This document shows, in pieces, positions 1 through 8,640 of a DNA stretch of 16,695 nt. Positions within the stretch are counted from its first letter, which is position 1; every line of letters begins with the position of its first letter. The translations under genes were made by a program, and so were the position numbers. The notes beneath the pieces were generated by a model. That model did not search any database, was not told the origin of the DNA, and saw only the letters and a program-made list of their open reading frames with translations. Source of the DNA: an uncultured Prevotellaceae bacterium (GTDB taxonomy: Bacteria; Bacteroidota; Bacteroidia; Bacteroidales; Bacteroidaceae). The stretch is from contig CALFJA010000088.1 of the NCBI GenBank assembly GCA_937877605.1, positions 1 to 16,695 of the forward strand. The letters are read 5' to 3'.

Positions 1-98
1 ACCCGTACGCGTATATTATGGAAGCGGGCCAAACCATGAAGACGAAAACCTTAAACCAAAATCTTTATTTATTTTTTTCATCATTAATTTTAAACACT
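1..98 (+). other. Upstream edge and AT-rich leader of the susC operon
   Basis: The first ~40 bases are GC-rich and could be the 3' end of an upstream gene: reading frame 1 is open from the window edge to a TGA at 37-39. That is too short to identify. From about 45 to 98 the sequence becomes very AT-rich, typical of a Bacteroidetes untranslated leader. I see no clear TAnnTTTG promoter element here, so the operon promoter probably lies left of the window. An in-frame ATG at 18 and another at 36 would extend SusC, but they add a non-signal-like stretch ahead of a good signal peptide. Confidence 0.4.
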
Positions 99-3000
99 AT
101 GGAACAAAAGCAAAACATTTTGCTCAAACTGTTTACTCTGGTTGTTCTGTTTTGTTTATTCAATGGAGGTGTGGCACAAGCTTCTCCTTCAGTGAATGTG
201 GCAATACAGAATGACGAGCAGACAGTCAGTGGCCGTGTGCTTGACGAATTCGGCGATCCCATTATCGGTGCCACCGTTCGCGTGAAGGGTACACAGGCTG
301 TGACAGTTACCGATGTTGACGGAAACTTCACTATCAAAGCCGCACAGGGTGCTACTCTCGTAGTTTCCTACCTGGGCTATGCAGATAAGGAAGTGGTTGT
401 CAGCGGTAACACCGTAACCATTTCAATGGCTGAAGATACCATTGGCCTGAACGAAGTAGTCGTTACTGCCCTCGGTATCAAGAAAGAGGCCAAGTCACTG
501 TCCTACAATGTACAGCAGCTGAATTCCGACGCTGTGATGAAAGTACAGGACGCCAACTTCGTCAACTCTTTGAACGGTAAGGTGGCCGGTGTACAGTTCA
601 GCCAGAGCTCGGCAGGTGTGGGTTCTGCCACCCGTGTGGTAATGCGTGGTGTCAAATCCATCAACGGCGACAACAATGTACTCTATGTAGTGGACGGTAT
701 TCCCATGCAGAACATCGCCAGCGACCAGCCCACCGACATGTTCGGCGGAGCAGGCTCGACAGGTGACGCTGCCTCGAACATCAACCCTGACGACATTGAA
801 AGCATTTCAGTGCTCAGCGGTCCTTCGGCAGCAGCCCTCTACGGTTCGGCCGCTTCTAACGGTGTGATCCTCATCACCACCAAGAAGGGACAGGAAGGAC
901 GACTGGACATAACCTACACAGGCAGCTTCCAGTTTGCACGCCCGTTCGTAAAGCACCATTTCCAGCAGACCTACGGTTCGAAAGACATCGGCGCCTACGA
1001 GAGCTGGGGCGACAAACTCGCCACTCCCACCACATGGAACCCCAACGACTTCTTCCAGACAGGTACCAACTACACCAACTCGGTTAGCCTTTCCACCGGT
1101 ACCGAAAGGAACCAGACCTACCTCTCGCTGGGTTCGACCAACTCGGAAGGTATCATCCACAACAACAACTACAACCGCTACAATGTCTCTGTTCGCAACA
1201 CCAGCAAGTTCCTCAACGACAAGCTGACCCTCGACCTGGGCTACAACCTCAGCAATGTGAAGGAGCAGAACATGATTTCGCAAGGTCAGTACCACAACCC
1301 GCTCTACACCCTCTACACCCTTCCCGTAGCAGGTGACTGGCAGGGAATCCAGTACTACTACCGTCACGATGTCAGCCGTAACCTGGATGTGCAATACTGG
1401 CCGTGGCTCGACCAGAACGACCAGATGGAAAACCCGTATTGGGTAGCCGAAAAAGAGCGCTTCATCAACCACAAGACCCGCAACACCCTCACCGGAACAT
1501 TGAAGTGGGACCTTGCCGACTGGATTTCGCTCACCGGCCGTGCCAAGTACGACAGCACCAACGAGAAGTACGAGACCAAGCTCCCCGCCGGAACCAAACT
1601 CCTGTTTGCTTCCACAACCGGTCACTACAAACTCACCCAGGCCGACTCCCGTCAGCTCTTTGCTGAGGCTTTCGCCACCATCAACAAGTACTTCGACCAG
1701 GAGCGTTGGAACCTGACCGCAGTAATCGGCGGCAGCTTCGACCAGCGCAACTATGACTCCAACTGGACCGACGGCAACCTCGCTGTAGTGCCCAACCTCT
1801 TCTCGCTGAACAACATGGACAACACCGACCCGAAATACAAACGCGAGCAGAAAGGCTGGGAAATCCAGAAGCAAGCCGTTTACGGCAGTGCACAGCTCGG
1901 TTACAAGAGCCGCGCCTATCTGGATTTGACCGCCCGTAACGACTGGTCGTCGGCACTTGCAGGATCGGACGACTCCTACTTCTACTATTCAGCAGGTATC
2001 TCCGGCATCTTCACCGAGATATTCCCACAGATAAAGAACGACTACCTGAACTATTTCAAGGCACGCGTGTCCTACTCCGTAGTAGGTAACGACCCATGGG
2101 AGCCGTTCCTCACCATTCCGACCTACGAGGTGAATGGAACAGGTCCACAGCTTACCACAAGCGCCAAGAACCCGTATCTGAAACCTGAGAAGACGAAATC
2201 GAAGGAATTAGGTATCGACCTTATCCTCTTCAAGAACCGTCTGAAACTGAATGCTACGCTCTACAAGTCGCGCACCTACAACCAGTTCTTCAACATCAAA
2301 CTCGACCCGACACTGGGTTACACCAACGGATGGGTGAACGGCGGACGCGTTGACAACAAGGGTATTGAACTCGCAGCACGCTACAGCCAGTCGTTCGGAA
2401 AACTCAACTGGGAAAGCTACCTCACCTGGACGCTCAACCGCAACGAGATCAAGGAAGTGGAAGACGAATTCTACATCCCCGCTCTGGGCGCATTCTATCC
2501 CATTACCGACGACGGACTGAACCTCGGTGGATTCAACGGAACCCGCAACCATATCACCAACGGCGGCGATGTGACCGACATCTATGTCCGCACACTCCGC
2601 ACAGGTGAGCACGGCGAAATCTATGTTGACCCGCAAGACCACCAGGTACGCGTAAACGACAACGACTACATCCTTGCAGGCCATGCCTCACCGAACTACA
2701 ACCTCTCATGGGGTAACAACTTCGAGTGGAAAGGCTTCAACCTTGGCTTCCTCTTCAACTACCGCAACGGCGGCATTGTTGTATCGCTCACCGAATCGCT
2801 CATGGACTACTACGGAACTTCCGTGGCCTCTGCACTCGCACGCGACAACGGCGGTGTTGTCATCAACGGCATCAACGGCGTAACTCCGATATCCTACTAT
2901 CAGACCATCGCATCGCCCAACACCACCATCGCTTCACAGTATGTCTACAGCGCAACCAACCTGCGTCTCTCCGAACTCACCTTCGGTTACGACTTCCCCA

Positions 3001-3191
3001 TCAACAAGTGGGTGAACTGGGTGAAAGGTCTGAACCTCTCATTCGTTGCACACAATCTCTGGATGATTTACTGCCATGCTCCATTCGATCCCGAACTCAC
3101 CGCCAACACCGGCACTTACAGCCAGGGTATCGATTACTTCATGCAGCCCAGCACACGCACACTGGGATTCTCTGTAAAGGTTAAATTCTAA
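99..3191 (+). CDS. susC: SusC-family TonB-dependent outer-membrane transporter
   Basis: Outer-membrane TonB-dependent transporter that imports oligosaccharides captured by its SusD partner. I chose the ATG at 99 (1030 aa) because it begins directly at a classical signal peptide, with cleavage expected after AQA (residue 28). The reading frame is open further left, to ATG 18. Residues ~42-113 form the carboxypeptidase-regulatory-like (CarboxypepD_reg) domain of SusC proteins. The LNEVVVTALG stretch (~117-126) is the usual junction before the plug domain (~135-265), which contains VLYVVDGIP and the ALYGSAASNGVILITTKKG segment. The rest is a 22-strand barrel, and the chain ends in VKVKF with the terminal Phe expected for BAM-dependent folding. 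There is no N-terminal STN domain, so direct anti-sigma signalling is unlikely. It is first in a tight operon with susD and a GH18 enzyme. The family is certain; the substrate is inferred only from the neighbours. Confidence 0.97.
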   Translation: MEQKQNILLKLFTLVVLFCLFNGGVAQASPSVNVAIQNDEQTVSGRVLDEFGDPIIGATVRVKGTQAVTVTDVDGNFTIKAAQGATLVVSYLGYADKEVVVSGNTVTISMAEDTIGLNEVVVTALGIKKEAKSLSYNVQQLNSDAVMKVQDANFVNSLNGKVAGVQFSQSSAGVGSATRVVMRGVKSINGDNNVLYVVDGIPMQNIASDQPTDMFGGAGSTGDAASNINPDDIESISVLSGPSAAALYGSAASNGVILITTKKGQEGRLDITYTGSFQFARPFVKHHFQQTYGSKDIGAYESWGDKLATPTTWNPNDFFQTGTNYTNSVSLSTGTERNQTYLSLGSTNSEGIIHNNNYNRYNVSVRNTSKFLNDKLTLDLGYNLSNVKEQNMISQGQYHNPLYTLYTLPVAGDWQGIQYYYRHDVSRNLDVQYWPWLDQNDQMENPYWVAEKERFINHKTRNTLTGTLKWDLADWISLTGRAKYDSTNEKYETKLPAGTKLLFASTTGHYKLTQADSRQLFAEAFATINKYFDQERWNLTAVIGGSFDQRNYDSNWTDGNLAVVPNLFSLNNMDNTDPKYKREQKGWEIQKQAVYGSAQLGYKSRAYLDLTARNDWSSALAGSDDSYFYYSAGISGIFTEIFPQIKNDYLNYFKARVSYSVVGNDPWEPFLTIPTYEVNGTGPQLTTSAKNPYLKPEKTKSKELGIDLILFKNRLKLNATLYKSRTYNQFFNIKLDPTLGYTNGWVNGGRVDNKGIELAARYSQSFGKLNWESYLTWTLNRNEIKEVEDEFYIPALGAFYPITDDGLNLGGFNGTRNHITNGGDVTDIYVRTLRTGEHGEIYVDPQDHQVRVNDNDYILAGHASPNYNLSWGNNFEWKGFNLGFLFNYRNGGIVVSLTESLMDYYGTSVASALARDNGGVVINGINGVTPISYYQTIASPNTTIASQYVYSATNLRLSELTFGYDFPINKWVNWVKGLNLSFVAHNLWMIYCHAPFDPELTANTGTYSQGIDYFMQPSTRTLGFSVKVKF

Positions 3192-3195
3192 TATG

Positions 3196-3202
3196 AAAGG
3201 AG
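3196..3202 (+). promoter_or_regulatory. Shine-Dalgarno sequence that sets the susD start
   Basis: AAAGGAG lies 8 bases before the ATG at 3211. An alternative in-frame ATG at 3193 sits directly on top of this site and so cannot use it. The start at 3211 also puts the lipoprotein signal at the very N-terminus. Confidence 0.7.
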
Positions 3203-3210
3203 ATATAATA

Positions 3211-4806
3211 ATGAAATCGATTCTGAAATATTCATTTATCGGACTTCTGGCATTGGCTTTCTCCGCTTGTACCAGCGACTTTGAGAAAATAAACACCAAT
3301 CCCTACGAAGCCACTGACGACATGCTAGAGGCAGACAACCTGACCGTGGGTTCCTTCTTCTCGCAAATGATTGTCCGCATGATCCCCTTCGTTGCTGGTG
3401 GCGCACAGGACGACTCCTATGGTTCTACCGGTTCGTACCAGCACTTCCAGGGACTCTGCTCCGACTGGTATTCTGGCTATGTTGCTCCGACCGGAACATG
3501 GAAGGGCGGCAATCACAACGCCGTTTACTCGTTCGAAGGCAACTGGGGTAACTCCATGTACCAGCAGAACTACACACAGATTATGCCGACATGGCGCACC
3601 ATTTGCATCAACGCAGCAAAGAAAGACTCTCCGCAGGAAGCAGCACTGGCCACCATCGTTAAAGTGCTCGCCATGCACCGCGTGACTGACCAGTTCGGTC
3701 CAATCCCTTATGTAAACTATACGACCGAAACCATCAGCAACCAGTTCGACTCTCAGGAAGCAGTCTACAAGAAATTCTTTGAAGAACTCGACGAATCCAT
3801 CGAGGTGCTGGCTCCATACGCAGCAGCAGGAGCCACCATTCTGGGCTCGTTCGACAAGATCTACCAGGGAAATGTAGACAAATGGGTTCGTCTGGCCAAT
3901 ACACTGCGTCTGCGTCTGGCCCTCCGCATCGTCTATGTCAACCCATCCTTGGCAAAGAGCGAGGGTGAAAAGGCTTTGAGCAGTTCCGTTGGCTTCCTTT
4001 CAGACGCCAGCGACCGTGCCACCATCTCCGGTATCGGTATCCTGAATCCCTTGTGGGAACAGGCCTACAGCTGGAACGAAGAGCGCATGAACGCTTCGAT
4101 GGACGCCTATCTCAATGGTTATGACGATCCCCGCCGTGCTGCTTGGTTCACCACCTGCGCCGATGGTAAATACCATGGCGTTCGTCTGGGTGTGGTAACC
4201 AACACCAATACCGACTATATTGGCGACAACATCTCCAACTTCAACCTCACATCCAGCTCCACGCTCGTTTATTTCAGCGCAGCAGAAAGCTACTTCCTCC
4301 GTGCCGAGGCCGCTCTCCGTGGTTGGAATGCAGGTGGTACTGCCAAGGATTTCTACGAGCAAGGCATCCGTGTTTCGTTCGCCGAGCAAGGTGTCAACGG
4401 TGGTGTTGATGCTTACATTGCCAGCACCAACGAGCCGGCAGCCTTTGTTGACAACACAGGTAAGGGTGGCGACGCTGCCAAACCCAGCAGCATCACCGTT
4501 GCCTACGACGAAAGTGCTTCTTTCGAGCAGAACCTCGAGCGCATCATCACCCAGAAGTGGATTGCCAACTTCCTGATTTCACCGGAAGGATGGGCTGAAT
4601 ATCGTCGTACAGGTTATCCGAAACTGTTCCCGACTACCCGCAACCTCTCTGGCAACATCGACATTAACAAGCAGATTCGCCGTATGCCTTATCCGCAGGA
4701 TCTCTACGACAACAACCGTGCAGGCGTTCAGCAGGCCATCGGTTTGTTAGGCGGAGCAGACAACGGTGCTACCAAACTCTGGTGGGATAAGAATCCTAAT
4801 CATTAA
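3211..4806 (+). CDS. susD: SusD-like (family 2) surface glycan-binding lipoprotein
   Basis: Outer-membrane lipoprotein that lids the SusC barrel and presents glycans to it. From the ATG at 3211 it is 531 aa, a normal SusD length. The signal peptide ends in a lipobox (FSAC, lipidated Cys20), followed by TSDFEKINTNPYEAT, the opening typical of the SusD-like_2 group (Pfam PF12771). Other family marks are YFLRAEAALRGW in the helical TPR-type core and IITQKWIANFLISPEGWAEYRRTGYP near the C-terminus. The gene begins 19 bases after susC and ends 23 bases before the GH18 gene. It should form a transporter complex with the SusC above. The ligand cannot be read from sequence; the GH18 neighbour suggests a GlcNAc-containing glycan. 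Confidence 0.95.
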   Translation: MKSILKYSFIGLLALAFSACTSDFEKINTNPYEATDDMLEADNLTVGSFFSQMIVRMIPFVAGGAQDDSYGSTGSYQHFQGLCSDWYSGYVAPTGTWKGGNHNAVYSFEGNWGNSMYQQNYTQIMPTWRTICINAAKKDSPQEAALATIVKVLAMHRVTDQFGPIPYVNYTTETISNQFDSQEAVYKKFFEELDESIEVLAPYAAAGATILGSFDKIYQGNVDKWVRLANTLRLRLALRIVYVNPSLAKSEGEKALSSSVGFLSDASDRATISGIGILNPLWEQAYSWNEERMNASMDAYLNGYDDPRRAAWFTTCADGKYHGVRLGVVTNTNTDYIGDNISNFNLTSSSTLVYFSAAESYFLRAEAALRGWNAGGTAKDFYEQGIRVSFAEQGVNGGVDAYIASTNEPAAFVDNTGKGGDAAKPSSITVAYDESASFEQNLERIITQKWIANFLISPEGWAEYRRTGYPKLFPTTRNLSGNIDINKQIRRMPYPQDLYDNNRAGVQQAIGLLGGADNGATKLWWDKNPNH

Positions 4807-4829
4807 TCGTTGAACAAAAATCTAAACAA

Positions 4830-5930
4830 ATGAATATTATGAAATTCAGAATTTTATTTAGTGCACTTGTTCTGGCAGCCTTGAGTTTCTCTCTCACCAG
4901 TTGCGATACCGATGTGGAGACGCTTGAGATTCAGGACCTGACCACCTACGATGCACAATATTTTGCAAATCTGCGTGCATGGAAGAACACTCCGCACGAG
5001 ATTTCCTATGCCTACTATGCTTCCTACACCAATACACAAAACCCGACTTCCTGGGGTGAGCGTTTCCTGGGTCTGCCCGACAGTCTCGACATCGTGAACC
5101 TCTGGTCGGACATCCCCACCATGGAAAGCTATCCCATAGCCTACCAAGACATGGTTTACTGCCAGAGCGTCAAGGGCACACGCTTTGTGATGCATGCTGA
5201 CGCAGCCAACTACAACCATTATATGTGGGATCGTGTGTGGAACGAAGACACCAAGCAGTTTGAATATGTTTACGAGACGGCCATCGACCCGGAAACCGGC
5301 GAGGAGATTCCCGTTTACGAAACAGCACTGAACGAAGAGACCGGCGAAATGGAGGTAGTCCTCGACGAGAACGGCCAGCCCAAGCGCAAGCATGTTGTTC
5401 TTAAGACCGTCAGCGGCAATGAAGAGTCAATCCGCTCCTATGCCCGCTGGGCTGTCGACACGCTCGTACGCTGCGGACTTGACGGTGTGGACTTCGACTA
5501 TGAAGGCTGGAACGGCAACGACATCACCATTCTGGCCAACGAATGCGACAAGTATCTCGGTGCTGCCGGCAAGTGGGCCGAGAAGTTGTTCATCATCGAC
5601 TGGTTCAACGGAGCACCTCCAGCAGCCACGGAAGCTTATGTAGACTACTACATCCGTCAGGCTTACACTTGGCAGATTGGCTTCCAGACTGGCTCAGGCG
5701 GACGCCCCATCGAGAAGACCGTGCTCTGTGAGAGTACCGGTGCCGAGGCAGAGGCCGGCGGTGTGAACGGTGCCATGGTACGCGAGTATGCTGCCTGGGA
5801 GCCTTCTGGTACACACAAGGGAGGTTTCGGTGCCTACTACATCGACTACAACTACAAGTCTCAGTCTGGAATACCTTACAAAGAGTATCGTGAGGCCATT
5901 CAGATTCAGAATCCTGCTATTCATAAGTAA
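4830..5930 (+). CDS. GH18 lipoprotein, probable endo-beta-N-acetylglucosaminidase
   Basis: Glycoside hydrolase family 18 enzyme, probably cutting between the two GlcNAc residues of N-glycan cores at the cell surface. The catalytic motif DxxDxDxE is complete: D218, D221, D223 and the acid/base E225, within LDGVDFDYEGWNG. The protein (366 aa) is a lipoprotein: the signal ends in LTSC (Cys25) followed by DTDVE, an acidic run like the Bacteroidetes surface-export signal. ATG 4839 (residue 4) is an equally plausible start; neither has a Shine-Dalgarno sequence. Near the C-terminus, FGAYYIDYNY fits the last barrel strand. Unusual feature: residues ~140-190, just before the catalytic strand, hold an acidic insertion with a 15-residue tandem repeat. 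Unlike B. thetaiotaomicron BT_3987, as I recall it, there is no fused DUF1735 domain; two DUF1735 proteins follow as separate genes. A chitinase-like or non-hydrolytic role is possible but the intact motif argues for activity. Confidence 0.88.
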   Translation: MNIMKFRILFSALVLAALSFSLTSCDTDVETLEIQDLTTYDAQYFANLRAWKNTPHEISYAYYASYTNTQNPTSWGERFLGLPDSLDIVNLWSDIPTMESYPIAYQDMVYCQSVKGTRFVMHADAANYNHYMWDRVWNEDTKQFEYVYETAIDPETGEEIPVYETALNEETGEMEVVLDENGQPKRKHVVLKTVSGNEESIRSYARWAVDTLVRCGLDGVDFDYEGWNGNDITILANECDKYLGAAGKWAEKLFIIDWFNGAPPAATEAYVDYYIRQAYTWQIGFQTGSGGRPIEKTVLCESTGAEAEAGGVNGAMVREYAAWEPSGTHKGGFGAYYIDYNYKSQSGIPYKEYREAIQIQNPAIHK

Positions 5931-5951
5931 CCTTATTAAAATAATAATACA

Positions 5952-7181
5952 ATGAAAATTAAATTCAATATCATTGCAGCATTGCTGTTGCTTATGGGCG
6001 GTGTAGTCTTTACCGCTTGTAACTCAGACGGTGATGACTTCGAGTGGGATCACTCCGGTCTTTTCCTTTCAGGGACGGAGAACAATCCGCTTGTTACATT
6101 TGCCGTTGAGGATGCTCCAGCCAGCTATACGATAACCGTCCAGTCGACCAAGAAGGTTGCCCAGGATGTGCATCTGACATTGGCCATCGACCCTACACTG
6201 GTTGATGCATACAACAAGGAACATACCACCAACTACTTTGCTCTGGATGTCTCCGACCTTGAGTTGGAGAATCCCGAGGTGGTTATCGCAGCTGGTTCGG
6301 CACTTTCCAGCGCTGCCACCGTGCGCATTCTCACTACGGAAAACTTCAAAGAAGGCCGTACCTACATGATTCCCGTGACGGTGAAGAGCTATTCCGGATC
6401 TTCCGATCCGGTTATCGAGACTTCGAAGACCATCTATCTCCGCATCTCCCGCATCATCAACTTCTTCGCCATCCAGGCTAATGCCGGTGCTTCTTCCAAC
6501 TACATCTTCCCCGACGAGATGGCTATTCCGCTGACCACGCTCACCTACGAGGCCAAGATTTATCCTCAGGGACTGAACCGCACCAACTATCCGCAGCGCT
6601 TCATGGCACTCGAGGAGAAGGACGAATCCAAGTCATTGCTCGTTCGCTTCAACGAGGCTAACAGCGACAACAAGGTGCAGACCATCCTTGCCGGCAACCG
6701 TTGGATCTCCGCACGCGAGTTTGAGAACAACCAGTGGTACATGCTCACATGGGTATTCGACGGAAGCACCATGTCACTTTATGTGAACGGTGAGCTCGAC
6801 AGCTCCATCGGCGGATCCATCGAAGGCGGCGTTATCAACTTCCAACGCTACGAGATGGGTATGTCTTGGGGTGGATACACCACACGCCAGTTCTTCGCCC
6901 ACCGCTTCTGCGAAATCCGTATCTGGGACCGTGCGCTCACAGCCAGCGAAATCAAGGGCGGCCTCTGCGGTGTTGACCCAGAGAGCGACGGCTTGAAGGC
7001 TTACTGGAAGTTCAACGAAGGCTCAGGCTATCTGTTCAAGGACGAGACCGGTCACGGCTACGACATGGACTGGAGCCAGACAAGCCGCGACAAGAGCGAG
7101 AACGGAAACATGAATCCTACGCCTGAAGCTGCCAACAGCATCCAGTGGGTGAAGGACGACATTAACAAGTGTGTAAACTAA
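5952..7181 (+). CDS. DUF1735-LamG surface lipoprotein, probable glycan-binding protein
   Basis: Probable surface glycan-binding lipoprotein of 409 aa. The signal peptide ends in FTAC (Cys23), followed by NSDGDD, an acidic stretch consistent with export to the cell surface. Residues ~35-165 are a DUF1735 domain (Pfam PF08522, named for the BT_3987 N-terminal domain). Its marks are DPTLVDAYNKEHTTNY, then a hydrophobic VIAAGS turn, then GRTYMIPVTVKS. Residues ~185-400 are a concanavalin-like LamG domain, with YEAKIYPQG at its start, WYMLTWVFDGSTMSLYVNGE in the middle and EIRIWDRALTASEI and AYWKFNEGSG near its end. No hydrolase motif is visible, so a binding role is inferred. The gene starts 21 bases after the GH18 gene behind an AT-rich spacer with no Shine-Dalgarno sequence. 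Confidence 0.9.
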   Translation: MKIKFNIIAALLLLMGGVVFTACNSDGDDFEWDHSGLFLSGTENNPLVTFAVEDAPASYTITVQSTKKVAQDVHLTLAIDPTLVDAYNKEHTTNYFALDVSDLELENPEVVIAAGSALSSAATVRILTTENFKEGRTYMIPVTVKSYSGSSDPVIETSKTIYLRISRIINFFAIQANAGASSNYIFPDEMAIPLTTLTYEAKIYPQGLNRTNYPQRFMALEEKDESKSLLVRFNEANSDNKVQTILAGNRWISAREFENNQWYMLTWVFDGSTMSLYVNGELDSSIGGSIEGGVINFQRYEMGMSWGGYTTRQFFAHRFCEIRIWDRALTASEIKGGLCGVDPESDGLKAYWKFNEGSGYLFKDETGHGYDMDWSQTSRDKSENGNMNPTPEAANSIQWVKDDINKCVN

Positions 7182-7183
7182 TT

Positions 7184-7191
7184 AAAGGAGG
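7184..7191 (+). promoter_or_regulatory. Strong Shine-Dalgarno before the last operon gene
   Basis: AAAGGAGG lies 8 bases before ATG 7200. It is a near-perfect match to the anti-Shine-Dalgarno core, unusual for a phylum that mostly lacks these sites. It may raise translation of the last gene of the operon. Confidence 0.7.
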
Positions 7192-7199
7192 ACAAGAAT

Positions 7200-8579
7200 A
7201 TGAAAACTTTGAAATATTTTGCCCTGGGTCTTCTTGCTGTAGCAGGACTCACCCTCCAATCTTGTGGTAACGACGACCATTACGATGTGAATGGCGATCC
7301 CCGTACTTTTGTTTACATCGACTTCAACACGCCTCGCCTGGTTGAGTTCAATGTGACCCACACCCCGGTGGGACACTTCGGCGAAATTGCTGCATCTTTC
7401 CCCGTGAAGATCCAGTATGCCGTTGAGGGACCGACAGAGGTGAAATTCACTGTCGACAACACGCTCATCGACGCTTTCAATGCCGAAAACGGCACCGACT
7501 ACCTGGAATGCCCGGCCGAAGTGCTTGCCGGACTGGAACTGACCTCGACGGTTATTCCCGCAGGCAGCTACGAAGGCAATGAGCCGCTGACCGTGACGCT
7601 TCCCGAAGAATACTTCTCCCTGCTCACCGAGGCAGGCTATGTCATCCCGCTGCGCGCCACATCGTTCGTCAAGAAGGATGTCCGCGGCAGTGAGGAGCAT
7701 GGCATCGTTTACCTTGTAATCAACACTTCCGGTGACGAAGGCTTCTTCTCCACGCTCACTTCCACAGCCGAGATTGTGCGCACTCCGGTCAGTGTAATCG
7801 GTACAATCGACAACAACTTCAGTGTGGGACTGCAGAATGTGCTTACCAGTGATGTCGAGGTGACCGGCGTCTACGACAATTCGCTCATCACCACCTACAA
7901 TGTGAACAACGGAACAGGCTACCAGGAACTTCCCGCTGCCGTGCGGAACGCCCTGGAAATCACTCCTGCCACCATCGCAGCAGGCGATGCTACAGGTACG
8001 ATTAACATCAGCCTGACCGACCCGTCGCTGGCATCGCAACTCACCGAAGACGGATATGTATATCCCATGCGCCTGCAACTGACCTACTCCAACGGAGACG
8101 TGGTTGTTCAGGAAGAGGAGATAGCCTACCTCATCGTCACCACTTCCTATAAGGTTGTGAACGAAGGTGCAGGCCCGGGCAGCCTGCTCGGCTCGCAGAT
8201 TAGCACCGATGAGGTGCTGACATGGACGGTTGACCACGATCAGATGTCGTCAATCACCAACCCGTCAGACTGGAATACCTGGGACAGCGGCACCTACATC
8301 ATCGACATGAAGACCACGCACAACATCTCCGGTCTGTCGTTCATCCCGCCATATTCGAACTACGCATGGAGCGTAACGGCCAATGTGTCGCTGAGCACCG
8401 ACGGCGCTACATGGATCGAATGTGGAGAGACATCGAGCATGGCCAAGTCTAACAGATGGTTCTACTATGTGCTCTACGGCGCAATACCGGCTCAGTATAT
8501 CAAGTTGACCTTCAAGACTGACCTCTGGGGATGGTACGACTTTGGCTTCGACGGTATCACATTCTATGCTGCCGACTAA
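7200..8579 (+). CDS. Tandem DUF1735 and F5/8-type C domain surface lipoprotein
   Basis: Probable surface glycan-binding lipoprotein of 459 aa. The lipobox is LQSC (Cys22), followed by GNDD. Two DUF1735 repeats follow, at ~35-175 and ~185-315. Each carries the family line: DNTLIDAFNAENGTDY in the first and DNSLITTYNVNNGTGY in the second, with an IPAGS or IAAGD turn and then a Y(V)(I/Y)P strand. Residues ~325-459 resemble an F5/8-type C (discoidin) domain: ASVTANVS-like strands, STDGATWIECGE, and PAQYIKLTFKTD before the closing strand. No catalytic motif is visible. It begins 18 bases after the LamG gene and is the last gene before a strong terminator. With the LamG protein it forms a pair having different carbohydrate-binding caps on the same DUF1735 stalk. 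The binding role is inferred from domains and location. Confidence 0.88.
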   Translation: MKTLKYFALGLLAVAGLTLQSCGNDDHYDVNGDPRTFVYIDFNTPRLVEFNVTHTPVGHFGEIAASFPVKIQYAVEGPTEVKFTVDNTLIDAFNAENGTDYLECPAEVLAGLELTSTVIPAGSYEGNEPLTVTLPEEYFSLLTEAGYVIPLRATSFVKKDVRGSEEHGIVYLVINTSGDEGFFSTLTSTAEIVRTPVSVIGTIDNNFSVGLQNVLTSDVEVTGVYDNSLITTYNVNNGTGYQELPAAVRNALEITPATIAAGDATGTINISLTDPSLASQLTEDGYVYPMRLQLTYSNGDVVVQEEEIAYLIVTTSYKVVNEGAGPGSLLGSQISTDEVLTWTVDHDQMSSITNPSDWNTWDSGTYIIDMKTTHNISGLSFIPPYSNYAWSVTANVSLSTDGATWIECGETSSMAKSNRWFYYVLYGAIPAQYIKLTFKTDLWGWYDFGFDGITFYAAD

Positions 8580-8594
8580 GCAACCAAACATTCC

Positions 8595-8611
8595 CCTCTT
8601 AATATAAGAGG
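8595..8611 (+). other. Small hairpin upstream of the operon terminator
   Basis: CCTCTTA and TAAGAGG form a perfect 7-bp stem around the loop ATA. A second short stem, GGGGA (8617-8621) with TCCCC (8628-8632), follows. Neither is followed by a run of T, so they are not terminators by themselves. They may protect the 3' end of the operon transcript or pair alternatively with the terminator arms. Confidence 0.6.
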
Positions 8612-8640
8612 ATGCCGGGGAGTTATTTCCCCTAATAGCC

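Noticed and set aside
18..98. 27-residue extension of SusC to ATG 18 or ATG 36
   Set aside because: The DNA here is mostly AT-rich leader, and the extension would bury the signal peptide; ATG 99 gives a normal SusC start.
807..1874. Long - strand open frame (355 codons) opposite susC
   Set aside because: It lies fully antisense to a certain gene, has a Val/Gly-rich composition caused by the codon pattern of the opposite strand, and no recognisable motif.
7182..8237. Long - strand open frame (351 codons) opposite the tandem DUF1735 gene
   Set aside because: Antisense shadow of a gene with clear lipobox, Shine-Dalgarno sequence and domains.
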